Assembly: GCF_000526335.1 (NCBI RefSeq)
Contig: NZ_JAFW01000001.1
Span: 2,294,001-2,358,000 of the forward strand
DNA from: Arthrobacter sp. 31Y
GTDB taxonomy: Bacteria; Actinomycetota; Actinomycetes; Actinomycetales; Micrococcaceae
DNA length: 64,000 bases
Direction of reading: 5' to 3'
Numbering within the stretch: position 1 is the first letter of the stretch; each line of letters starts with the position of its first letter. The notes beneath the pieces were generated by a model. The model made no database searches, was not told the DNA's origin, and was given only the letters and a program-made list of their open reading frames with translations. The position numbers were made by a program, and so were the translations under genes. This document shows, piece by piece, positions 9,281 through 18,034 of the stretch.

Positions 9281-11326
9281 ATGCAAAGAAAACGAACATC
9301 ACTCATGACGGCGGCCGCCACGGCGCTGCTCATGACGGGTGCGGGGGTGTTGACCGGCGTGGGCACGGCAGTCGCAGCCCCGCCCACCACCGCGGGAAGT
9401 ACGACGACGGCCTCCGCCTCTCCGGACATCGAGGCGATGATTGCCGGCATGACGCTGGACGAAAAGATCGGCCAGATGACGTGGACCCACGTCTACGGCT
9501 CGTCGGCGGACGACGCCTCCATGGCGGCAAAGAATCAGGAGCGGTACGGCGTGAACACCCCCGCCGAGGTAGTGGAAAAGTACAACCTCGGTGGCGTTCT
9601 GTACTTTGCGTGGTCCGGTAACACCAACAACCCTCAGCAGGTTGCGGGCCTTTCCAACGGCTTGCAGCAAACGGCTTTGAGAGAAGACGGGACCGGCATT
9701 CCACTAGCCGTCACCATCGATCAGGAAGGTGGCCTGGTTGCCCGCATCGGACCGCCCGCTACTGTGCTCCCGGGCAACATGGCCCTTGGTGCCACCGCAG
9801 ATGCGGGCCTGGCCAAGGCACAAGGTGAAATCCTGGGCTCCGAAATGCGTGCCATGGGTATCAACGTTGACTTCGCACCGGTCCTGGACCTCAACTCCAA
9901 CCCTGACAACCCTGTGATTGGAATCCGGTCCATGGGAGAGGACCCGGCGCTGGTCAGTGCCCTCGGTGTTGCCCAAATCGACGGCATTCAAGCGCACAAC
10001 GTAGGCGCGGCCGCCAAGCACTTCCCCGGCCACGGCGACACCTCGGTGGATTCCCATTACGGCCTCCCCACAGTCACCTACGATCGCGCAACACTCAATG
10101 AGCACCTGAAGCCATTCAAGGCCGCAATCGACGGCGGCGTGGACATGGTTATGACGGCGCACATCATTGTGGAGGCCATTGACCCGGAAATGCCAGGTAC
10201 GCTCTCCCACAAGGTTCTCACCGGGTTACTTCGTGATGAGATGGGATTCAAGGGACTGGTGACAACCGATGCCTTGGATATGGCCGCAATGGCTGCCGAA
10301 TGGCCCCAGGAAGAAATCGCCGTCAAGGCAATCCAAGCGGGCTCTGACATCCTCCTCAACTCCCCAGATGTTGACGCATCGTTCGCTGGCGTGCGCGCCG
10401 CCGTCGAGACCGGCGAGATCACCGAGACCCGCCTGGATGAGTCCATTCGACGGATCCTCGAATGGAAGGTCAAGCGTGGAGTCTTCGAGCAGCCGATGGC
10501 AGACCCCGCTGCCGTGGACACCTCGGTGGGAAGGGCAGAAAACCTGGCCACCGCAAAGCTGATCTCCGATCGCGCAGTCACGCTGCTTCGCAACGAAGGC
10601 CAGGTCCTGCCGCTCAAGTCCGGCAGCTCAGTGCTCATGGTGGGCGCCGGTTCCGCGTGGCCGGAACTCGCAGGTCCACTGCTGAAGGATCAGGGATTCA
10701 CGGTCACTGAAGACTACGAGGATGGGGCCTCGCCCTCCGCGGCCTATCGCGCACGTGCGACGGCGGCCGCCGGCAACGTCGATGCCGTTGTCTTCGCTTC
10801 CTACAACGCAACCAGCAATGCTGCGCAGCAACAGATGGTTGCGGAACTCGCCGCCACCGGGACACCGGTCATCGTTGTGGCAACGCGCAACCCCTACGAC
10901 ATTAACGTCTTCCCTGGCGCCGACGCCGTGCTCAACAGTTATGGAGTCAAAGAGGTCAATTTCCACGGTGCTGTCCGTGCCATCTCAGGTGCGGTCAACC
11001 CGAGCGGCAAGCTGCCCGTCAACGTTCCCAAGGCCGATGCCAGCGGTGTCCTCCTGCCGTTGGGCTTCGGGCTGAGTTACCAAACTACGACGCCGGTCCC
11101 AGTCACCTTCACGGACCGCCCGGGTAATGGCCAGGACAGCTACACCATCCCCTCCGTCCCGGGTGTTGCGTACCTGATTGACGGCAAGGACGTCGGCGCC
11201 GGAAGCTACAGGAAGCCTTCCGGCACTGTGACCGTCACAGCGGAACGGCGGCCCGGGTACGTCTTCACCGACGGCTCCGTTACCGAGTGGACACACACCT
11301 TCACCACAGGGCTCCCCAAGTCCTAG
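9281..11326 (+). CDS. nagZ: Secreted GH3 beta-N-acetylglucosaminidase (NagZ-type)
   Basis: This 681-residue exported protein starts at ATG 9281 with a signal peptide (MQRKRTSLMTAAATALLMTG, cleavage near AVAA). Its GH3 barrel has the NagZ hallmark KHFPGHGDTSVDSHYGLP, where His247/His251 sit in the catalytic loop, and TTDALDMAAM with nucleophile Asp330. A GH3 C-terminal alpha/beta domain follows (about 400-590) and then a beta-rich tail of about 80 residues (VPVTFTDRPGNGQDSYTI onward). It should hydrolyse GlcNAc-MurNAc muropeptides outside the cell, working with the NamZ-like protein 55 bp upstream. It converges with the next gene across 6 bp. Confidence 0.88.
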   Translation: MQRKRTSLMTAAATALLMTGAGVLTGVGTAVAAPPTTAGSTTTASASPDIEAMIAGMTLDEKIGQMTWTHVYGSSADDASMAAKNQERYGVNTPAEVVEKYNLGGVLYFAWSGNTNNPQQVAGLSNGLQQTALREDGTGIPLAVTIDQEGGLVARIGPPATVLPGNMALGATADAGLAKAQGEILGSEMRAMGINVDFAPVLDLNSNPDNPVIGIRSMGEDPALVSALGVAQIDGIQAHNVGAAAKHFPGHGDTSVDSHYGLPTVTYDRATLNEHLKPFKAAIDGGVDMVMTAHIIVEAIDPEMPGTLSHKVLTGLLRDEMGFKGLVTTDALDMAAMAAEWPQEEIAVKAIQAGSDILLNSPDVDASFAGVRAAVETGEITETRLDESIRRILEWKVKRGVFEQPMADPAAVDTSVGRAENLATAKLISDRAVTLLRNEGQVLPLKSGSSVLMVGAGSAWPELAGPLLKDQGFTVTEDYEDGASPSAAYRARATAAAGNVDAVVFASYNATSNAAQQQMVAELAATGTPVIVVATRNPYDINVFPGADAVLNSYGVKEVNFHGAVRAISGAVNPSGKLPVNVPKADASGVLLPLGFGLSYQTTTPVPVTFTDRPGNGQDSYTIPSVPGVAYLIDGKDVGAGSYRKPSGTVTVTAERRPGYVFTDGSVTEWTHTFTTGLPKS

Positions 11327-11332
11327 GAAGAG

Positions 11333-12343
11333 CTAAACCACAGGCGAGTTCATCAGTGCGACCGTGATGAGCAGGGCAATCCCGAACATCGGCAGGCAAA
11401 GAATGATGTTGGTGAGGCGGTTGTCCCTCATCACGGCCACGAACTCCCGGAGGAAAGCGCTGGGGACGAAGTACCTGGCCGTGGGAGCACCCACAACCTC
11501 GGCGTTGATCTTCTGGCGCCGGGACAGCAGAGCCGCGCGCAACACATGGTAGTTGTTAGTGCATACCAGCAGTGGTCCCTGGATTCCCTTGTCAGCGAGC
11601 AGGGCTACGGAGTACGCAAGGTTTTCGCGGGTGGTGGTGGCCTGGTTCTCCTCCAACACGTCCGCGGCAACCGCCCCCTTCGCCACCAAGTACTCCTTCA
11701 TGGCGGCGGACTCGGGCCGGGGTTCATCCGGGCCTTGGCCCCCGGAAGGTACCAAAACCGGCTTGCCCGGGTTGCCGCCGTCGTAAATCTCCAGTGCCTT
11801 GTTCAAGCGTGCGGCAAGCAACGGCGGGACCTTGCCATTGATCAGGCCTGAGCCGAGGACAATGACGGCCGCCGGGTTGGGGCTGAATCGCATCCGGGAA
11901 TACACCATTGCGTATCCCAGGAACACCACGAATGCGCAGCCCAGGTAAGCGCAGAGGAAGAATGCGAGCGCGGCGACGCCGGCCAGCACCGGCTGCCCGC
12001 TCAGTACAAAAAGGAACGCAATGACCGGTGCGAGGAATACTGCGAGCCCCACCGCGATGGGCAGAAAGCTGGTGATCCCGGCACCTTCCCTGCGGACCAT
12101 GGTGACGCCGTTGGCTATCAGGAAGCTGGCGAACACGAAGATGCTCACCACCGGCACCACCAACACCACCAGGTTCAGCCATTCGAACCACGGGTTCAGG
12201 TCAATAAGGAAGTCCAGAAGAGCCTGCAGGAGGAACCACGCCGCCACCAGCAGGAACACGCCGTTGCGAAGCCGACGCCGGTCCGACTGGAACGAGGCAA
12301 GGAAGAGCCCCGCAAAGAGAAGTCCAAGGACCAGGTTCAGCAT
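11333..12343 (-). CDS. YdcF/SanA family (DUF218) membrane protein
   Basis: The 336-residue protein has four to five N-terminal membrane segments (residues 1-150) followed by a DUF218 domain: AAVIVLGSGLINGKVPPLLAARLNKAL, VPSGGQGPDEPRPESAAMKEYL, ENQATTTRENLAYS and VCTNNYHVLRAALLSRR. A final hydrophobic helix (LTNIILCLPMFGIALLITVAL) ends it. Members are linked to envelope permeability or polysaccharide precursor metabolism, but no reaction is assigned. The gene appears leaderless, with TAGGCT (12350-12355) 6 nt before the ATG. Confidence 0.85.
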   Translation of the reverse strand: MLNLVLGLLFAGLFLASFQSDRRRLRNGVFLLVAAWFLLQALLDFLIDLNPWFEWLNLVVLVVPVVSIFVFASFLIANGVTMVRREGAGITSFLPIAVGLAVFLAPVIAFLFVLSGQPVLAGVAALAFFLCAYLGCAFVVFLGYAMVYSRMRFSPNPAAVIVLGSGLINGKVPPLLAARLNKALEIYDGGNPGKPVLVPSGGQGPDEPRPESAAMKEYLVAKGAVAADVLEENQATTTRENLAYSVALLADKGIQGPLLVCTNNYHVLRAALLSRRQKINAEVVGAPTARYFVPSAFLREFVAVMRDNRLTNIILCLPMFGIALLITVALMNSPVV

Positions 12344-12355
12344 GATCCAAGCCTA
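12344..12355 (-). promoter_or_regulatory. Leaderless promoter of the YdcF-like gene
   Basis: On the minus strand TAGGCT (12355-12350) is separated by six bases (TGGATC) from ATG 12343. The same hexamer and spacing occur before the MATE gene at 28165. Confidence 0.55.
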
Positions 12356-12445
12356 TGCGCTGGGGCTACTGTCACCTGATCGCTGACCCCAGAGTCGCCC
12401 GTGGTAGATTCGATAGGCGAAAAAACGCAACCAAGGGGGTTGATC

Positions 12446-13123
12446 ATGAGCCATGCAAGGACATCCCGGCCGCGGTATCTCAAGGCTGTTGCCACCTCGC
12501 TGCTGCTGGTCACTGCAACCGGCGGACTCTCAGCGTGCCGCGAAGAGAAGAAGCCCGCACCCCCTTACCCGGCCGTTGAATGGCAAGGAACGGCGCCCAG
12601 CGAGGCCATAGAGGCTGATCCGTGGGTCATAGCGGCCCGCAAGTCCCTGGAGGCCCAGGCTGTCGCGCAGAACATTACGGATTTCACGTTGCCCGAATTG
12701 GTGGAGACCACTGGCTTGGACCTCCGCGTTCGTCTTTCCAGGCACCCGCTGAACGATCTCGAACAGAAACGACGTCCGGACATCCGCCCGGGACCCGATC
12801 CTTTCCTCCCCATGGAGGTTAAACCGGGCCCGGCCGCTGGCACTGCCGAGGTGCGGGGTTGTGTGGTGCGTTGGGCATCTGAAACGGGAGAGGTGCCGAA
12901 TGAATTGAGCGCTTCCGGCGTGATGTTCCGGATGGAGCAACTCGCCGAAGGGCAGCTACGCATCAGCAGCGTGGTGACACTTCCCGATCTGGACTGCAGT
13001 ACCGCCAAGCCGCCTCTTGCTTTGTTCGTGCCCGCCCCCGAACCGTCCACTGTCACCGACGCCCAAAACGTCGTCCGGGCAAAGACAGCTGAAATCGACC
13101 CTGAGTACGTCAATCCTGCTTGA
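12446..13123 (+). CDS. Secreted lipoprotein of unknown function
   Basis: Started at ATG 12446, the 225-residue protein has a positively charged N-terminus, a hydrophobic stretch (VATSLLLVTATGGLSAC) and the lipobox LSAC, so the Cys would be lipidated and the protein anchored outside the membrane. The mature domain contains two further Cys (GCVVRW, LDCST) and shows no family I recognise. It converges on the hydrolase gene with 10 bp between stops. Confidence 0.8.
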   Translation: MSHARTSRPRYLKAVATSLLLVTATGGLSACREEKKPAPPYPAVEWQGTAPSEAIEADPWVIAARKSLEAQAVAQNITDFTLPELVETTGLDLRVRLSRHPLNDLEQKRRPDIRPGPDPFLPMEVKPGPAAGTAEVRGCVVRWASETGEVPNELSASGVMFRMEQLAEGQLRISSVVTLPDLDCSTAKPPLALFVPAPEPSTVTDAQNVVRAKTAEIDPEYVNPA

Positions 13124-13133
13124 CAGCTTTTCG

Positions 13134-13802
13134 TTAGGGCCGCTCCCGGGCGTCCAGTTCCCTCGTGGTCCTTTGGGCAAAGTCGTTGAGGGCCACAGCT
13201 ACAGCCTCCGGATGGCTCAGCGTCACATAATGGCCCCCGGGGATTTCCACGGGTTCGCTTCCAAGCCGCTGTTGAACCTGTCGCCTCATGAACGAAGCCG
13301 GGAAGAACTGGTCGTCACGGCACAGAATCGCCAAGGTGGGCGCCTCCGGATGCCGGCCAGGCCAAGGGCCGGACATCCAAGCGCCCTGCTGGTCCCGCTC
13401 CCTGTTGGTGGCTTCCCGGGCCAACTCTTCCGGGACGAGGTTGAAAAACGCCTCTTCGGGGATGATTTCACGGTCATGCCCTGTGTTTGTCCACCAATCG
13501 CCGAAGGTCTCGCCCGGCATCGGGATCATTGCCGAGAGGTACACCAACCCGTCGGAGTGGAGTTGCTCGCAGACCAATGGCGCCGTGAAGCCACCCAGCG
13601 AGTGCCCCACCACAATGGTGTGCTCAGCATCGCCAACTGCTTCCGTCACTGCACGGGCATAGTCCTCAAGTCCGGCGTCGCTATCCTCGATGGGAAGGTC
13701 CACGGCCACCACTCCATGCCCGGATGCTTCGAGCAGCGGGCTGACCAGATGCCAGTCCCACGCCGTTGAACCACCACCGTGAATCAGTACGAAAACCGCC
13801 AT
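13134..13802 (-). CDS. Alpha/beta hydrolase
   Basis: The 222-residue cytoplasmic protein has the oxyanion segment VLIHGGGSTAWDW, the nucleophile elbow GHSLGG (Ser near residue 67), a late acid region (LCRDDQFFPASF) and the histidine in GGHYVTLSHPE. This matches esterase/salicylate-esterase-like hydrolases that act on small esters. ATG 13802 follows GGGGAG. The substrate is unknown. Confidence 0.87.
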   Translation of the reverse strand: MAVFVLIHGGGSTAWDWHLVSPLLEASGHGVVAVDLPIEDSDAGLEDYARAVTEAVGDAEHTIVVGHSLGGFTAPLVCEQLHSDGLVYLSAMIPMPGETFGDWWTNTGHDREIIPEEAFFNLVPEELAREATNRERDQQGAWMSGPWPGRHPEAPTLAILCRDDQFFPASFMRRQVQQRLGSEPVEIPGGHYVTLSHPEAVAVALNDFAQRTTRELDARERP

Positions 13803-13827
13803 ATCTCCCCACCTATCCCATTTCTGT

Positions 13828-13995
13828 CTAAGACTTGTGTGCCGTCACCAGGGCATCCGGCGTACTTGCAACGGTCCCCGCGGCAGTTTCCACCGGGAGC
13901 CCGTTCCTGATCCAGTACTCAATGCCACCGATCATCTCCTTCACGGAGTAACCCAGTTCGGCGAAGGCGAGCGCAGCGAAGGTGCTGCCGTTGCA
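13828..13995 (-). pseudogene. Rhodanese C-terminal half, detached and on the minus strand
   Basis: Read on the minus strand, the frame from TGC 13995 encodes CNGSTFAALAFAELGYSVKE and then MIGGIEYWIRNGLPVE. This is the second half of a single-domain rhodanese, starting exactly at the active-site Cys loop. There is no start codon or N-terminal half in front of it; the matching N-terminal half lies on the plus strand at 14127-14363. The open frame continues upstream to 14109, but that part is not rhodanese. Confidence 0.8.
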
Positions 13996-14126
13996 TCCTC
14001 GCGCGCTGCGACGTGGCAGCAGTGGCAGGGTATGGAAGATTGGAACTGAGATGATGACGCCGAGCAGCTCGTGAGGAACTGAGTGATGACTGAAGGCAAA
14101 GCTGCCCACAATTTATTGGGGCTCGT

Positions 14127-14363
14127 ATGAGTATGAGCGCATCGGACTTCTTCCGCGCCAAGCTGCAATGCGAGATCGACGTCATGGAGGTGGCTGAGTC
14201 CTCGCCCGGCTCGTTGGTTGTGGTGGACACGCGCCGTCAGTCCTCGTGGGATCACGGACATATTCCAGGAGCTGTACATCTTCCGACAGCTGAAATACCG
14301 GCCCTCGGACGGGAGTTTGTCCCTGCTGGTGCGCAAGTTGTGGTCTATTCCTGGGGTCCCGGC
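14127..14363 (+). pseudogene. Rhodanese N-terminal half, inverted relative to its C-terminal half
   Basis: The frame from ATG 14127 encodes ASDFFRAKLQCEIDVMEV, VVVDTRRQSSWDHGHIPGAVHLP and QVVVYSWGPG, the first half of a rhodanese. It stops matching right after GPG, where the Cys loop should follow, and then runs 14 codons of unrelated sequence into the copper operator to a stop at 14405. Rejoining it with 13995-13828 restores a full-length domain. A local inversion of roughly 360 bp explains the layout. Confidence 0.8.
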
Positions 14364-14385
14364 GCACATAGGCTGCCAGAATTTA

Positions 14386-14400
14386 TACCCCCTGGGGGTA
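14386..14400. promoter_or_regulatory. CsoR-type operator 1
   Basis: TACCCCCTGGGGGTA is a perfect palindrome of the G/C-tract type bound by CsoR copper repressors. It lies just upstream of the -35 of the csoR promoter. Confidence 0.75.
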
Positions 14401-14401
14401 C

Positions 14402-14429
14402 TTGACGGGATACCCCCTATGGGTATAGT
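14402..14429 (+). promoter_or_regulatory. Promoter of the csoR-copZ-copA operon
   Basis: TTGACG (14402-14407) and TATAGT (14424-14429) are separated by 16 bp. The predicted start of transcription is about 14436-14438, at or next to the csoR ATG (14438), so the csoR transcript would be nearly leaderless. Confidence 0.65.
14411..14425. promoter_or_regulatory. CsoR-type operator 2 in the promoter spacer
   Basis: TACCCCCTATGGGTA is a second CsoR-like palindrome, centred 25 bp from operator 1. It fills the spacer and touches the -10 hexamer, so bound repressor would block RNA polymerase directly. Confidence 0.7.
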
Positions 14430-14437
14430 TTCGAATT

Positions 14438-14803
14438 ATGAGCACGCCAGACCTGAGCATGAGCAATCCGGACGCACCCATCATCGAGCTGGACCTGGAG
14501 CACGCAGCGCCACACGGGTACACCAGCAACAAGGACGCATACCTCAAACGCTTGAAACGGATCGAGGGGCAGGTCCGCGGCATTGCCCGCATGGTGGAAG
14601 ATGACAAATATTGCATCGACATCCTCACCCAAATAGCCGCCGCCACCAAGGCCCTCCATGCCGTCAGCCTGGGACTCGTCGAGGAGCACATCGGCCACTG
14701 CGTCGTGGGTGCCGCCTCCGAGCCCAACCCGGAAGCCCGCGCCGAACAGATCGACGCCAAAGTGAAGGAGGCCACCGATGCCATCGGGCGCCTGCTGCGG
14801 TAA
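14438..14803 (+). CDS. csoR: CsoR-family copper-sensing repressor
   Basis: The 121-residue protein has the DUF156/CsoR helix bundle (YLKRLKRIEGQVRGIARMVEDDKYC). The three copper ligands are conserved with the usual spacing: Cys59, His84 and Cys88 (25 and 4 residues apart, as in mycobacterial CsoR). It should bind the two palindromes upstream without copper and release them on binding Cu(I). It opens an operon with copZ and copA. Confidence 0.92.
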   Translation: MSTPDLSMSNPDAPIIELDLEHAAPHGYTSNKDAYLKRLKRIEGQVRGIARMVEDDKYCIDILTQIAAATKALHAVSLGLVEEHIGHCVVGAASEPNPEARAEQIDAKVKEATDAIGRLLR

Positions 14804-14852
14804 TTCCGCCAACAACCACCACACCATTCAACTCACCACCAAGGAGTCCGCC

Positions 14853-15086
14853 ATGAGCCAGACCATCCAGACCAACGTCCACGTATCAGGTATGACCTGC
14901 GGCCACTGCGTCTCCAGCGTGAGCGAAGAACTCGAGTCACTCAACGGCGTCGAAAACGTTGCAGTGGACCTCAATCCCGGCGGCCTGTCCACCGTGACCA
15001 TCACATCAACCCAGCAGCTCTCGCCGTCGGAAATCGGCGAGGCTGTGGCAGAAGCCGGCTACCTGGTGGTAGCCAACGAAGCTTAG
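14853..15086 (+). CDS. copZ: Copper chaperone (heavy-metal-associated domain)
   Basis: This 77-residue protein from ATG 14853 (AAGGAG at 14841-14846) is a single HMA domain with GMTCGHC as the copper site. It would carry Cu(I) in the cytoplasm to the CopA pump, encoded 8 bp downstream, and possibly to CsoR. Confidence 0.92.
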   Translation: MSQTIQTNVHVSGMTCGHCVSSVSEELESLNGVENVAVDLNPGGLSTVTITSTQQLSPSEIGEAVAEAGYLVVANEA

Positions 15087-15094
15087 GAGTCGTC

Positions 15095-17530
15095 ATGAGT
15101 AGCCAGGAGACTTTCAACCAACCCGCACAACGGGTTATCGAACTGGACATCGAGGGCATGACCTGCGCCTCGTGCGTCAATCGAGTGGAACGAAAACTGG
15201 GCAAACTTGAGGGCGTGGAGGCCAGCGTCAACCTGCCCCTTGAATCAGCCCATGTGACGGTCCCGGCCGCCGTGACCGACCAGCAAATTGTGGATACCGT
15301 CAATGCGACGGGTTACAAAGCCACCGTCCGCCACGCCCCACCCCAAAACACCCGCGAACTCCCCGGACACACTCCCACTCATCACACCCACGAGCACGGC
15401 GAAGCTGTACTGGAGCCGAAGACCGCACCGCGCGGCGACGCTGGCGGCGTGCGGCAGCATGCGTCTAAGGGAGGAACGACCGAGCATGCCGAGCATGGCA
15501 CCGGCGGTGCCACACACGCCGAGCACCCGCACTCTGATCACATGGCCCACGGCCCAGCAGCGTCAACACTGCGTCCCCGCCTGATCGTCGCGGCGCTGCT
15601 GACTGTCCCAGTGTTTGCCATCTCCATGATTCCCGCCCTCCAGTTCGCCAACTGGGGATGGGTTGCCGGCGTGCTGGCCTTGCCGGTGGTGAGCTGGGCG
15701 GCTTGGCCCTTCCACCGGGCGGCTGCCATCAATGCCCGGCACTTCGCTTCCACCATGGACACTCTCGTCTCCATCGGCGTTATTGCTGCCTACCTCTACT
15801 CGTCATGGCAATTGTTCGTCGATCCCCGCATGACCGAGCATCCCGGCATGGAAAGCATGTCCGGCGGTGGCCTCTACTTTGAGGTCGCAGCCGTGGTCAC
15901 AACCTTCCTGCTGCTTGGCCGCTACCTTGAAGCGAACGCCAAGGCCAAAGCAGGCAATGCGCTCAAGGCACTGCTGAATCTTGGTGCCAAGGACGCAACC
16001 ATCCTGGTGGACGGCGTTGAGCAGAAGATCCCTGCCGATCAGCTCCTTGTGGACGACGTTATTGTTGTCCGCCCTGGTGAGAAGATCGCCACTGACGGCG
16101 TGGTCGCTGACGGTTCATCCGCCGTCGACGCCTCACTGGTCACGGGCGAATCGGTGCCGGTGGAGGTTGGGCCGGGCAGCCTGGTGACGGGCGCTACCAT
16201 CAACACCTCCGGCCGGCTGCTGGTCCGGGCCACTCGCGTGGGCTCGGATACGACCCTCGCTCAGATGGGCCGGCTGGTCAGTCAGGCGCAGACGGGCAAG
16301 GCGCCTATCGCGCGGCTCGCGGACAGGATCAGCTCTGTCTTCGTACCTATCGTGCTGGTCATCGCCCTGGTCACGTTTGTTCTGTGGCTCTTCTTCTCGG
16401 GCGACCTCAACGCAGCCTTCACGGCAGCTGTCGCGGTTCTGGTTATTGCCTGCCCTTGCGCCCTTGGCTTGGCCACTCCGGTGGGACTGCTGACAGGGAC
16501 GGGCCGCGGAGCTCAACTGGGCATCCTCATCAAAGGCCCGCAGGTTCTTGAGGACACCCGCCACGTGGACACCATCCTGCTGGACAAGACGGGTACCGTC
16601 ACCAGTGGCAAGCTCGCCGTGGACCACACACTGGGCTTGAACGGCTATGCACCGGCAACCGTCCTGACCTTGGCCGGGGCTGTTGAATCAGCCTCCGAGC
16701 ATCCCATCGCACATGCCATAGCTGCCGCCGCACAGGACGCCATGCCCGACGCCGGGACCCTCCCGGGTGTTGACGGCTTCAGTTCCGCTCCGGGCGGCGG
16801 TGTGAAGGGAACCGTTTCACATGACGGAGACTCCGGGACCGTGATTGTTGGACGTTCCGGCTGGCTCGAGGAGAACGGCATCCTGCTCGATTCAACCCAA
16901 CGGGAAGCACTGGCGACAGAGGAAAACGGTGGCGCCACAGCCATCTGGGTTGCCGTTGACGGCCAGGCTGCAGGGATCGTGAGCCTGCGCGACACCATCA
17001 AGCCCGGCTCGGCAGCAGCAATCCAGAAGTTGAAGGACTTGGGAATCCGCCCCATCCTGCTGACCGGAGACAATGCCGCAGTAGCCGCCCAAGTGGCTGC
17101 CGCCGTCGGAATTTCGCCGGAAGATGTCTTCGCCGGCGTCCTGCCGGAGGGGAAAGTTGAGGCAGTTCGGAAGCTGCAGGCCTCCGGTGCCACGGTTGCC
17201 ATGGCTGGCGACGGCGTAAACGATGCCGCAGCCTTGGCCCAATCGGACCTAGGCATAGCAATGGGGTCGGGAACTGACGTCGCTATCGAGGCCTCGGACC
17301 TGACCGTCATGGGCAGTGATCTTGGTCAGCTGGTCCAGGCGATTGAACTGTCGCGCAAGACCCTGTCCACCATCAAGACCAACCTCTTCTGGGCCTTCTT
17401 CTACAACGCTATTGGCATCCCGGTAGCAGCACTTGGATTCCTGAATCCGATGATCGCCGGCGCTGCAATGGCGGCCAGCTCCGTGCTGGTGGTTGCTAAC
17501 TCGCTGAGGCTGCGCTCGTTCGGGAAGTAG
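15095..17530 (+). CDS. copA: Copper-exporting P1B-type ATPase
   Basis: The 811-residue pump has an N-terminal HMA domain (GMTCASC, Cys24/Cys27), then a linker (about 80-150) with many His (THHTHEHGE, EHPHSDHMAHG). The membrane part carries CPC at 453-455. Phosphorylation motif DKTGT starts at Asp497, the actuator TGES, the nucleotide site HP (SEHPIAHAI) and the hinge GDGVNDAAAL are all intact. It exports Cu(I) from the cytoplasm using ATP. The His-rich linker is unusual in amount and may add metal buffering. It is the last gene of the csoR operon. Confidence 0.94.
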   Translation: MSSQETFNQPAQRVIELDIEGMTCASCVNRVERKLGKLEGVEASVNLPLESAHVTVPAAVTDQQIVDTVNATGYKATVRHAPPQNTRELPGHTPTHHTHEHGEAVLEPKTAPRGDAGGVRQHASKGGTTEHAEHGTGGATHAEHPHSDHMAHGPAASTLRPRLIVAALLTVPVFAISMIPALQFANWGWVAGVLALPVVSWAAWPFHRAAAINARHFASTMDTLVSIGVIAAYLYSSWQLFVDPRMTEHPGMESMSGGGLYFEVAAVVTTFLLLGRYLEANAKAKAGNALKALLNLGAKDATILVDGVEQKIPADQLLVDDVIVVRPGEKIATDGVVADGSSAVDASLVTGESVPVEVGPGSLVTGATINTSGRLLVRATRVGSDTTLAQMGRLVSQAQTGKAPIARLADRISSVFVPIVLVIALVTFVLWLFFSGDLNAAFTAAVAVLVIACPCALGLATPVGLLTGTGRGAQLGILIKGPQVLEDTRHVDTILLDKTGTVTSGKLAVDHTLGLNGYAPATVLTLAGAVESASEHPIAHAIAAAAQDAMPDAGTLPGVDGFSSAPGGGVKGTVSHDGDSGTVIVGRSGWLEENGILLDSTQREALATEENGGATAIWVAVDGQAAGIVSLRDTIKPGSAAAIQKLKDLGIRPILLTGDNAAVAAQVAAAVGISPEDVFAGVLPEGKVEAVRKLQASGATVAMAGDGVNDAAALAQSDLGIAMGSGTDVAIEASDLTVMGSDLGQLVQAIELSRKTLSTIKTNLFWAFFYNAIGIPVAALGFLNPMIAGAAMAASSVLVVANSLRLRSFGK

Positions 17531-17604
17531 ACCCGACCAGCTGGGCAGTTGTGGGTGTTCCCGGCCGGGAAAACCTGCGACTGCCTTTGCTGTGAAGGCT
17601 GAGG

Positions 17605-17877
17605 CTAAGCAGCACCGAATCGGACCGCAGCCCGGGCCTTCGCTTTGGCGGCTTCCTCGTCACGATTCTTCGCCGGGGCGTGGCTCACCAAGGAGTCAAG
17701 GAGATGCTGCGTAATATGCGCGATCTCGTGGACAGCCTCCGCGAAGGCTTCCTCGTTGGCCTTGGAGGGCTTGGTGGATCCGCTGATTTTTCGCACGTAT
17801 TGCAGGGCAGCGGCCTCCACTTCGGCGCTCGTGGCGTGCGGTTCAAAGTTATGCAGGGTCCTGATATTGCGGCACAT
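17605..17877 (-). CDS. DUF2277 family protein
   Basis: The 90-residue protein starts MCRNIRTLHNFEPHATSAEV and continues EAAALQYVRKISGSTKPS, the complete DUF2277 pattern (Cys near the start, conserved RNI-L-NFEP). The function of the family is unknown. It is cytoplasmic and monocistronic. TAGCAT (17884-17889) lies 6 nt before the ATG, indicating a leaderless transcript. Confidence 0.88.
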   Translation of the reverse strand: MCRNIRTLHNFEPHATSAEVEAAALQYVRKISGSTKPSKANEEAFAEAVHEIAHITQHLLDSLVSHAPAKNRDEEAAKAKARAAVRFGAA

Positions 17878-17889
17878 AACCCCATGCTA
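17878..17889 (-). promoter_or_regulatory. Leaderless promoter of the DUF2277 gene
   Basis: On the minus strand TAGCAT (17889-17884) is followed by GGGGTT and then ATG 17877. No ribosome binding site is available. Confidence 0.5.
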
Positions 17890-18034
17890 ACTATGGGCAG
17901 TGCTACATGGGGAGGGGTGCCCATCGACGGTTTTTGGATTCCCGGGATAGGTTTTAGTTATTGGATCTTCCGGATGAGCCGGAGGCCGCTGGGGATGCCG
18001 AAGAGCTCGGGTCCGAAAAATGAAGGAGAATCTC

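Noticed and set aside
14127..14405. Reading the plus-strand rhodanese piece as a complete gene
   Set aside because: It lacks the active-site Cys and the whole second half, and its last codons lie in the copper operator.
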